From assembly GCA_910890315.1 (NCBI GenBank), contig CAJVGD010000012.1, forward strand, positions 558,001-622,000: a stretch of DNA of 64,000 nucleotides, written 5' to 3'. The position numbers and the translations under genes were made by a program. Shown here piece by piece: positions 57,187 to 64,000 of the stretch. This stretch comes from Serendipita indica DSM 11827 (Eukaryota > Basidiomycota > Agaricomycetes > Sebacinales > Serendipitaceae). The notes beneath the pieces were generated by a model, which was given only the letters and a program-made list of their open reading frames with translations, did no database searches and was not told the DNA's origin. Each line of letters opens with the position of its first letter. Positions within the stretch are counted from its first letter, which is position 1.

Positions 57187-58585
57187 CTAGACTACGCCCC
57201 AAAGCTCCTCGAGGGCACAGCAGAACTGTAAAATATCAGGTGATGAAGCATTTTGCAGGGTCTGTGGTCGCACCTTTCCGCAAGCGACCTATTGGAATCG
57301 AATCAATACGGCCGTTTACAGGGGAACAGGAGAACTCACAGAGGCTGAGAGCGTATAGTTGCTAATGGAGATTTTTTCGTCGACAATGCCGTCTGCGAAA
57401 TCATCCCGTCTGTACCGGGGGATTAGAGCTGGTTGATTCCATCTACGAGACATACCCTCTTGCCATTGCGCCGACAAAGACGGCGATAGAATGCGTCTCT
57501 GGCAGGGTTGGCAGGTACTGGGAGAGACGAACTGTCGGGACGTCGGCAGAGAGAGCTGAGAAAATATTCAGTGTCGTCATGGGATCTTTCAGGCTTTATA
57601 CTTACTGAGCTTGATCGTATTGGGTGGAAGATGATCCGTGATTGGATTCTAGAACATGGTGAGACACGTTTGTACATTGATACGCACCGACCCAACGCAC
57701 CTTGATCACTTGTAGCAGTTTCTCTGGACCGTTTATACCTCTGATAGACAGCTTATGGAGCAATTGCACTGAGAAAGATGTCAACAAGCGGTCACGGGAC
57801 CCAGGAGAACGTACCCATAAGCCCAGAGAATCGCTTAAACGTACGAGGAATTCGTACGCCAGGATTAACTTCGATAAGGACGCCTTTTGCAGTATGAATG
57901 TAAACCTGTAAAAGCCCCGCCTTATTCAGCGGTGAATCGAGGAGGGTAAGGAGACACTATTGGGATGGAAAGACATGAATTAGCTATTCGATATCGGCGT
58001 AGAGGATGGACGCACCTGATGGGTAATATCAGGTCGAGCATCTGCAATGTCCCTGCCAGTTTTCGCGAGGATGCCTTGATGATCGTCGCAGTTGAGGAGC
58101 GTATACTTGACCTCTTTGCTAGCACCAGATTTTCCCGTCTTTCGTGAGCTCGAGCTCGATGGAGTCGAGACTCTGTATGCCTCAAGGCAGGCTTGCTCGA
58201 GGACTACGATCAATCGCCTCGTATTCGCTTTCGCTGTGGGTGTACGGGGAACTGTAGCTTGTACAGGTACCATGGATGGATTGTTCATCGTGTTTGTCGA
58301 GTTCTGAGAGGGTGCAGCCATCTTTCGTGCGGGCAGCGGTCTCGTAGGGCGTGTAACGCGTTCTTGGCCGTTAATCTCGTCAATATTCTCCTTCTGATCT
58401 CCCTCAGCGTCACGAGCACCGTCGTCGATGATGGGTGGATGCGTTGGCGTCCTGAGCTCGTCGTACGAATCGGTGTCTGTGCTGCTTCCGCGTCGATGGA
58501 GTTTGTCGTCGACCGACGTCGTCTTTCTCAGTATTTTTTGCGGACGTTCGTCCTCGTTGGACGTGGATTGGCGGCGACGAAGCAT
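57187..58585 (-). CDS. EMG1: rRNA pseudouridine N1-methyltransferase Emg1/Nep1
   Basis: This SPOUT-class enzyme methylates a pseudouridine in 18S rRNA and is needed for 40S assembly in the nucleolus. The start [20 protein letters not shown] opens a ~110-residue disordered basic/acidic extension. The domain begins [20 protein letters not shown], then [20 protein letters not shown] and [20 protein letters not shown]-type sequence. After an intron it reads [20 protein letters not shown] (assembled from exons near 57900), then [19 protein letters not shown] and [20 protein letters not shown]. The terminal exons carry [20 protein letters not shown] and [12 protein letters not shown]. About six introns. 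Head to head with SCO1. Confidence 0.86.
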
Positions 58586-58647
58586 CCAAGAGGCGAAAAG
58601 GAGTCGAGGGCAAATAAAAACAAGCTATTTGCTTACTCCCATCCTTC
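58586..58647. promoter_or_regulatory. Divergent promoter, EMG1/SCO1
   Basis: Only 62 bp separate the start codons of Emg1 and Sco1, so the two must share promoter DNA or have transcription starts overlapping each other's 5' regions. No TATA box is visible. Confidence 0.4.
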
Positions 58648-59699
58648 ATGGCCTCGCGGTGTGTCAGACAAATCTCCCTCAAATTTCCAAAAGCTGGCTC
58701 TACGCGTGCTTTGGTACCACGAATAACAACAAGAGGATTTGCAACGTCTAGGAGAGTGCACTCGGACGAACCCTCGTTTCAACGCGCAAAGGACAAGGCA
58801 GCAGTAGGAGTACGGCCTCAATTCTGAATCTACAATCAACTAAATAGTCATTCAGGTATTCGACTGGAAAGCAGCAGGCATATTCGTTGTAACAGGCATC
58901 GGCTTGTACTATTATTTCGAGCATCACAAGGCACAAGTACAAGAAGAGAAACGTATGTGGTACAAGCCGACGAATTCAATGTCTAATTTGCTACAGGTCA
59001 AGAACTGAAAAAGGCAAGATATGGAAAAGCGTTTGTCGGTGGACCATTTGAACTCGTGAATGCACAAACCAAGACGCCGTTTACTCAAGACAATCTCCTC
59101 GGGCATTGGAGTCTCATCTACTTTGGATTCACCAATTGCCCCGACGTGTGTCCAGAGGAGCTCGACAAGATGACCGAAGTCGTCGATCGAATAGGCACGT
59201 CTAGACTTTTGCACAACGGGTCGCGGCTTGACGCATTCCAACAGAAAAGGAACATGACATTAAAGTACAACCTATATTCATCAGCTGTGATCCAGCACGA
59301 GACACATCGGACCAGCTGGAGAAATACCTCGCAGGTGCATAAGCCTCCTATATCCGCTTTCCGACTGGATGAATGATGCACCAATAGACTTTCATCCGCG
59401 CATGATTGGTCTTACCGGTACTTATGAGCAAGTCAAGGCAGCTTGCAAATCGTATCGCGTCTACTTCTCGACGCCACCAAATGCAAAACCAGGTCGGTAA
59501 GACAATCTGGTTTGGAATTATCTGACACTACAAAGGCGATGACTACCTGGTCGACCACTCCATCTTCTTCTACCTAATGGACCCGGCCGGGAATTTCGTC
59601 GAAGCATTTGGAAAGTCGTCGACTGCAGACGTTGTCTGCACAAAGTTTAATGAAGGGCTTCTTGACTGGAAGGAGCGACCAATGGATCAGCGCACATGA
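58648..59699 (+). CDS. SCO1: Cytochrome c oxidase copper chaperone Sco1
   Basis: Sco1 delivers copper to the CuA site of cytochrome oxidase in the mitochondrial intermembrane space. The start [20 protein letters not shown] begins an import leader ([20 protein letters not shown]). An intron (about 58817-58857) leads to [20 protein letters not shown], the inner-membrane anchor. The thioredoxin-like domain has [37 protein letters not shown] (CPDVC copper-binding cysteines), [38 protein letters not shown], and the copper-binding His in [18 protein letters not shown]. It ends [14 protein letters not shown]. Introns near 58953-58995, 59190-59260, 59335-59385 and 59495-59535. Its last codons lie inside duplicated segment B and recur as a fragment at 30870-30985. 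Confidence 0.92.
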
Positions 59700-61295
59700 T
59701 CCCAAGAGTTGGCCATTGTATTATATTCTGGATTCTTATTAGATAATGACACCACTCGTAGCATTCAGAAATCTCCATCATTCCATGGCTAGTTACATGA
59801 GGACGGTTCTACATTGATTGTAGTTCACTAGAACGCCGAAACTCGCATGTATTTTCATCTCAGAACTCCACATACGACAGCAGCACTTTTTGAGACTTGC
59901 TGCTTGAGGGATGGGGAGTGGCGGAACAGAGACAAAACCAAGGGAGGTGAACCTCGCTGAGCCTATTCACCGTAAGCAAAAGCGGTGTGTACGAATCCCG
60001 TATAGTGACAAATTTATATGGCGCCAGAAGGACAAAAGAATGGCAGGAGAACAAAAAAAAGAGAAGGGGGAGGCAGGGATTCGAACTCTGCTCAAGCCAC
60101 TGCCCAGGTTCCAAAATTTATCATTTTTGCACAAAGCTATGGAGCACAGCTCCAGCGAGGTCTACACCGAATTGCCCAAGTACTGTTGTCCAACTCTCTT
60201 GCCGACCTGGAGGCACCTTGGTACACTTCTACGAGGCAAAGGAATGGCGATATCAGGATCATAGAGACGAAGATGTCGATGCTCTTATCTCGCGAGGAAT
60301 ACAGAGATTCGAGTCAAAGCGAGACGGGGGGAAACCATCTGATGTTGTGTGCATTGGCGTGGGCCACATATAAGTGAAACAAAATCTGCAATGAACGACC
60401 CTTGATGATGAAGCCGGATGTGTAATTTGCGGTAATTCTTGCACGATGCATCGTTGCGATACTCGGATGCTTATTCAGTGAGGCATTGGGAGGGGTGGAG
60501 ACCAAGTTTGTGTGGTGGTGCTGCCCCCCCAGTCAAAAACTTGTGTTAACAAATCCAGATACTATAGGAAGATGCTTTTACATGTTAGAAAGTGATCAAA
60601 CTCGTGGCGGGTGTACCGCATTCTGCGTCAGACGGAAGTGGCAATTTGGACACGATTGCAATCATGGCCAACAGAAGCTGTAGTCTAGCCTGGAGGCTGC
60701 CAATAGCAAAGATGAGGCGTGAAAACAACGTGGTGCACTAGCTTGTTCGTCGTGGCTCGTGTAGTGGGCTGGGGCCCAACATCTGACATGAATTCAAGGG
60801 ACCTACTCAACGCAACTACTCGGGACGTCTTGGGCGCGTATTTCAAGGTAATTTAGCCTTTACTGAATAAACCAGCCGCATTTATGTTCGGAAGCATACT
60901 GTTGATACCTTGGTTCATAGCCACACGTCCCAGCAAGGGGGGACCACGGTCACATTGATCCACAATACGCTATTCAATCTATTGACGAACATATTCCGGT
61001 GGAAATAGGGAGGCTTGCCAACCTCGTAACCTCGACCATAACACCCACTTTCATTCACCGTCCTCACTCCCCTTTTTCAACATAACTGATCCCAGAAGAC
61101 TTGCCTCGTGTTTCTTTTAGCGCCCCCGTCTGGCCTGTGACCTGGTTTGATGTTGGCTCTCTTTCGTGGCGCCCAGGTCATCGGTTCCCGCCCCCCTAAA
61201 AAAACCTACTACAAAAGGCCTATCTTTGGACATGGTTCCTCTGCTATATTCGCCTCCTTCCCCCCCTCCAGGTCAATCTCTCGTCGAAGACAAAA
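59700..61295. other. Non-coding interval upstream of paralogue B
   Basis: No gene is supported in these 1.6 kb. The interval is the 3' flank of SCO1 and the promoter region of the C2H2 gene, and aligns with the interval 29202-30869. Overlapping open stretches of about 120 codons at 59911-60377 are not kept open in the other copy, so they are unlikely to be coding. A T-arm-like motif lies at 60073-60091 (minus strand). A C-run (ccccccc) is near 60524. Confidence 0.5.
60073..60091 (-). other. tRNA T-arm-like (B-box) motif, copy B
   Basis: On the minus strand the sequence reads GCAGAGTTCGAATCCCTGC, with the exact GTTCGAATCC core of a Pol III B-box and a near-perfect flanking stem. It is followed by a C-rich stretch and then TTCTCTTTTTTTT, a Pol III-like stop. 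There is no convincing A-box or acceptor stem, so it is not called a tRNA gene. Confidence 0.35.
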
Positions 61296-62832
61296 ATGTC
61301 CCAGTCCATGACTTTTGACCTTCACACTCCATCCACGTTGTCGTCGCCAACGGTACAAACCCCTAGTGAGTATTCGCTCTACTCTGTGGATGCCGAGCCT
61401 GATCCTCCGGCGCTAGATTCTGTCGATGTCGACTCGCCTGTGTCGAGAGAACTCTCCGCGAATGAAGGTCGCGGGTCAAGGCGATCACACAAGTGCCGTG
61501 ACCTCCCCGACTCGGAGTCGGAGGAAGAGGAAGAGGACTCCGATGTTCTCAGGCCCAATTGTAGGGGCCGCTGGTTCACATGCTTGGGTGCCGACTATGG
61601 GTCTAAGGACTACAAGTGGTACGGTATTCATCCCAGACTTGGGATGCGATATGGGCAGCTGGACGAAACCCAGCAGAAGCTCTACGAAGATCTTGGACCT
61701 GACTATGAGCATGAGGAGGCGGCGCTTACCCTCCTCGAAAAGGCCAAGTCAAAGGGCCTGGAGCGCGTGAAGCCCGAGACCTTCAAGGGAATGATGGTCC
61801 AATGCAAGGCAACGAAGAAGTGGAAGCTCGGAGTGCGACGTTGTGCCAGACCCGCTGGCACGTACTCGAACATGAAGAGCCATCTGCTCACAACGATGCA
61901 CGCTCCGATCGGGTATGAGTGCCCAGATTGGTAGGCTCAAAGACTCCAAATGACGAATGCGCTAACTAGGCGGTAGTCATGCAACGATACTTCAAGAATC
62001 AGACGTGAAGCGACACTTAGAAGAGTCACACAGTTATGAGGATCTCCCGGGCTCGCTAGAAGAAATTAGGAAGGCACTGAACCTGCCTCGACGCAAAGCT
62101 CCTCGACGCAAGGCTCCTCGAGTCAAGGTCTCTCAGCACCCGGGATCTGCTCCGCACAATTCGCAGGTTGCGCCGAACCCTTCCAGCGGTTCAGTTGTCG
62201 TCGACAATTACCACACAGTCAAGGTCAACCCGCCCTCCACCCACGCACTGACCCACCCCCGACAACAGAACACCGCTCATCATTCTCGATGGGCTCCATA
62301 TGGCATGGATGCCCGTCCCGTTCGTGTAACGAGGCAACGCGAAATTCCGCAGCCTGTTCCTCAGAGCCTCGGCCCTGAGTACGATCCTCCTGTCGTGCCT
62401 CCGTACAACACTCTGTTAGGTGCTCTACCACCTCCGCCACCACCCGCCCCGGTTTGGGCACTTCAAGATCAACACTCAAGGTCAACCATACCTGGCCAAC
62501 CACCGGAAGCTTACGACATTGCGCACGACCCGCCATACTTCACCCCAGCTAGCCAACTCTCGAATAGTAACTACGTGGACCAACCCCTCGCACCCAACAA
62601 AGAGTACTTCAACACGTTCTCTGAGGCTACCTTACGGTGCGAGAAACACCGACACCCCGATCGAGTTTTCAGTTTGTTTCAACGCATACTGGCTCCTTTG
62701 ACGTGTCGTGGAACTAGTCATACTAAATATTTTGCAGCCATAGTCATATGTCTCAGCCTCCTACTATGGGGTCTGAGTACCCTAGGGTGGCCACCAATAC
62801 TGTCAACAATCTTCCAGCAGTTCCAAGCGTGA
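61296..62832 (+). CDS. C2H2-like zinc-finger protein with C-terminal membrane segment, paralogue B
   Basis: This is the second, slightly longer copy of the unnamed gene in segment A. Exon 1 (61296-61930) starts MSQSMTFDLHTPSTLSSPTV and has an acidic run (DSESEEEEEDSD) and the same conserved block (RGRWFTCLGADYG, IHPRLGMRYGQLDETQQKLY). The 46 nt intron (61931-61976) interrupts a Cys codon. Spliced, the finger reads YECPDC then HATILQESDVKRHLEESH (C-x2-C-x12-H-x4-H). Exon 2 has a tandem RRKAPRRKAPRVK patch (copy A has one unit), a longer Pro-rich linker with ALPPPPPPAPV, and a hydrophobic AAIVICLSLLLWGLSTLGW near the end. The exons sum to 1491 nt, 496 residues, frame open throughout. Retention of reading frame, intron and finger in both copies suggests both are functional. 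Confidence 0.7.
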
Positions 62833-63895
62833 TGTACACTTCAGCGCTCCAGTCTGCGGGCTACCCTATGTACATCCAGGTATGTCACGTTTGTTTTCCC
62901 AAAAACTGTCTTAAACTTGAGCAGAACTCGTGGTCTGCCTATGCTGGCTACTCGTAAGGGGGTCGTCCGGTTCATGAAGGGGGTTTCCTTCATATTTCAC
63001 TTGATCCGACGGGATCCTATACCCCGACTTCGTAGTCTAATCGGATTTCATTTCTAAACATCTAAACAACTATCACTAATGGCATGCTCGGATACCCGCT
63101 CCGGTTTTGATTGGAAATTAACGTCATTTTGGAATAAATTTTCATTTTGCTCTTATTCTGCCACTGGGATGATTTCCTCTTCAGAGCGAGTCTTCCGAAC
63201 CCTGAATCCCCAGGTGGTCGTTTCATCTCTTCCAACTCCGTCAGTCTCGGCTTCAATTGCTTTCCAAGCTCGTTACAGACTGGATAAACAGCTTGGGTCC
63301 ATGTCACTTCGCACTTCGACCATCCTGACAGCACTTTTGATAACCCCTCACTCGAGCCAATTCAGGATACGTTTCCGCATTTCGAAAGAACTGAATGTGG
63401 GCATATTCTATCTATCGAGACTGTCATCGAACGTTGAGTAGGCAACCCATTCAAGGAAGCTTCCCGACCTACGTAATTTCTTCCCTTCCTAGCCTCATAA
63501 TTAGATTCGATTCAATGCTTTCGCTACTTGAGAGAGATAATGAGCCAACTCCTCTTTTCCTCGGAGCACGTTTGTCAAAGATGTCCGTCCACAAAATGAA
63601 TTCATCCATTAAACTACAGGAAGAGTAAATCATCCAAAGAACAGAACATGGGTATCAGTCCGTGCATGAATTCGACGTGAAAATGTCGCGAATAACGCGC
63701 GTTCGTGAGGCTGGTTTCGTCCCTTGGGTAGTAGGTAGTACAAAGGGAAAAGGGGGGATATGAGGGTATGAATTGGGAGGTAATGGTGACGGAGAAGAGG
63801 TCGTGGCGAGGAGAGAGAGAGGAGGAACGAATGGGGTCGCTCTGTCGCGCAGGTCATCGTGACATATTCACGTCGAACAAGAGTCCTCTACGAGT
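62833..63895. other. Right-end non-coding stretch
   Basis: I see no supported gene. Up to about 63200 it is the downstream part of duplicated segment B. Beyond that the sequence is unique in this window, with only short open stretches on both strands and a G/A-rich patch (about 63740-63830). Confidence 0.4.
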
Positions 63896-64000
63896 CTAGA
63901 GCATATTATACTTGACGTTTGGTTTCAATTTATTCGCTGCCGACTTTGGCGGGTTACCGCCGTTGTCTCGCATCCCGCTCGCACCAGCACTTGGTGCAGC
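63896..64000 (-). CDS. Possible 3' end of a gene running off the right edge
   Basis: On the minus strand one frame is open from the window edge to a stop at 63896, reading ...AAPSAGASGMRDNGGNPPKS and then AANKLKPNVKYNML. The composition is plausible for a disordered C-terminus, but 34 codons without a match could arise by chance. No function is suggested. Confidence 0.25.
   Translation of the reverse strand, partial: AAPSAGASGMRDNGGNPPKSAANKLKPNVKYNML

Larger units (their letters stand above)
59585..63200 (+). repeat. Segmental duplication, copy B (probable donor)
   Basis: This segment begins inside the last exon of SCO1 (ccggccgggaatttcg) and runs through intergenic DNA and the C2H2 gene to roughly 63200. 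It matches copy A at 27540-30990 in inverted orientation. Because the left edge falls within an intact gene here, but leaves only a gene scrap in copy A, B is taken as the older arrangement. Confidence 0.8.

Noticed and set aside
60070-60145. A complete tRNA gene
   Set aside because: Only the T-arm/B-box part is present; no acceptor stem, anticodon arm or A-box at the right distance could be found.
59911-60377. Overlapping open stretches of about 120-130 codons between SCO1 and the C2H2 gene
   Set aside because: The homologous DNA in segment A does not keep these frames open, so they are probably chance.
1-64000. CRISPR arrays, bacterial operons, riboswitches or Rho-independent terminators
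   Set aside because: The window is clearly eukaryotic (dense spliceosomal introns, organelle-targeted proteins), and no regularly spaced repeats were seen.

Overview
This is nuclear DNA of a filamentous basidiomycete, most likely an Agaricomycete; a Rhizoctonia/Ceratobasidium-like fungus is my guess from the style of the F-box protein and other families, not a proven assignment. The evidence is a eukaryotic gene set with many 43-60 nt GT-AG introns, fungus-specific translation factor EF3, a trifunctional tryptophan-synthesis protein, a GPI-type chitin deacetylase, Spa2 and Bud4/anillin-like polarity proteins, and very short gaps between genes (9-190 bases in many places).

Layout, left to right. 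0-6 kb: 3' part of glucosidase II beta (+), a mitochondrial ABC half-transporter (-), clathrin light chain (+). 6-12 kb: EF3 (+), farnesyl diphosphate synthase (+), KEOPS subunit Cgi121 (+). 12-16 kb: tRNA ribosyl-phosphate transferase Rit1 (-) and an F-box/leucine-rich protein (-). 16-21.6 kb: an FSH serine hydrolase (+) and a long orphan multi-pass membrane protein (+). 21.8-27.3 kb: GTPBP1-type GTPase (-) and PDAT acyltransferase (+), divergent. 27.3-31.4 kb: an inserted segment carrying a C2H2-plus-membrane-anchor gene (-). 31.5-45.5 kb: Bud4/anillin-like protein (-), GT61 glycosyltransferase (-), CTD-kinase subunit Ctk3 (+), RNase P/MRP subunit Pop3 (-), TRP1 (+), Spa2 (-). 45.8-56.7 kb: chitin deacetylase (-) diverging from an N-acetylglucosamine kinase (+), Golgi pH regulator (+), dynactin p25 (-), monoacylglycerol lipase (+), Spt21-like regulator (+). 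57.2-59.7 kb: Emg1 (-) and Sco1 (+), divergent. 59.6-63.2 kb: second, inverted copy of the C2H2/membrane-anchor segment (+). The right end is mostly empty, with perhaps the tail of one more gene.

Most genes are housekeeping and show no cluster logic. The exceptions are the chitin deacetylase/GlcNAc-kinase divergent pair, which suggests joint control of chitin modification and amino-sugar recovery, and several head-to-head pairs with promoters of 54-192 bp.

The most unusual object is the pair of about 3.5 kb segments in inverted orientation 28 kb apart. Both carry an apparently intact two-exon gene for an undescribed protein: acidic N-terminus, C2H2-like finger split by the intron, proline/basic middle, and one C-terminal membrane segment. 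The left copy drags along the last ~35 codons of SCO1 and is bracketed by a direct repeat of the end of PDAT. This gives a readable history: the SCO1-side copy is the donor, and the copy between PDAT and BUD4 is the derived insertion. A second point to check is a one-base frame slip in EF3, probably a sequence error because the gene is normally essential.
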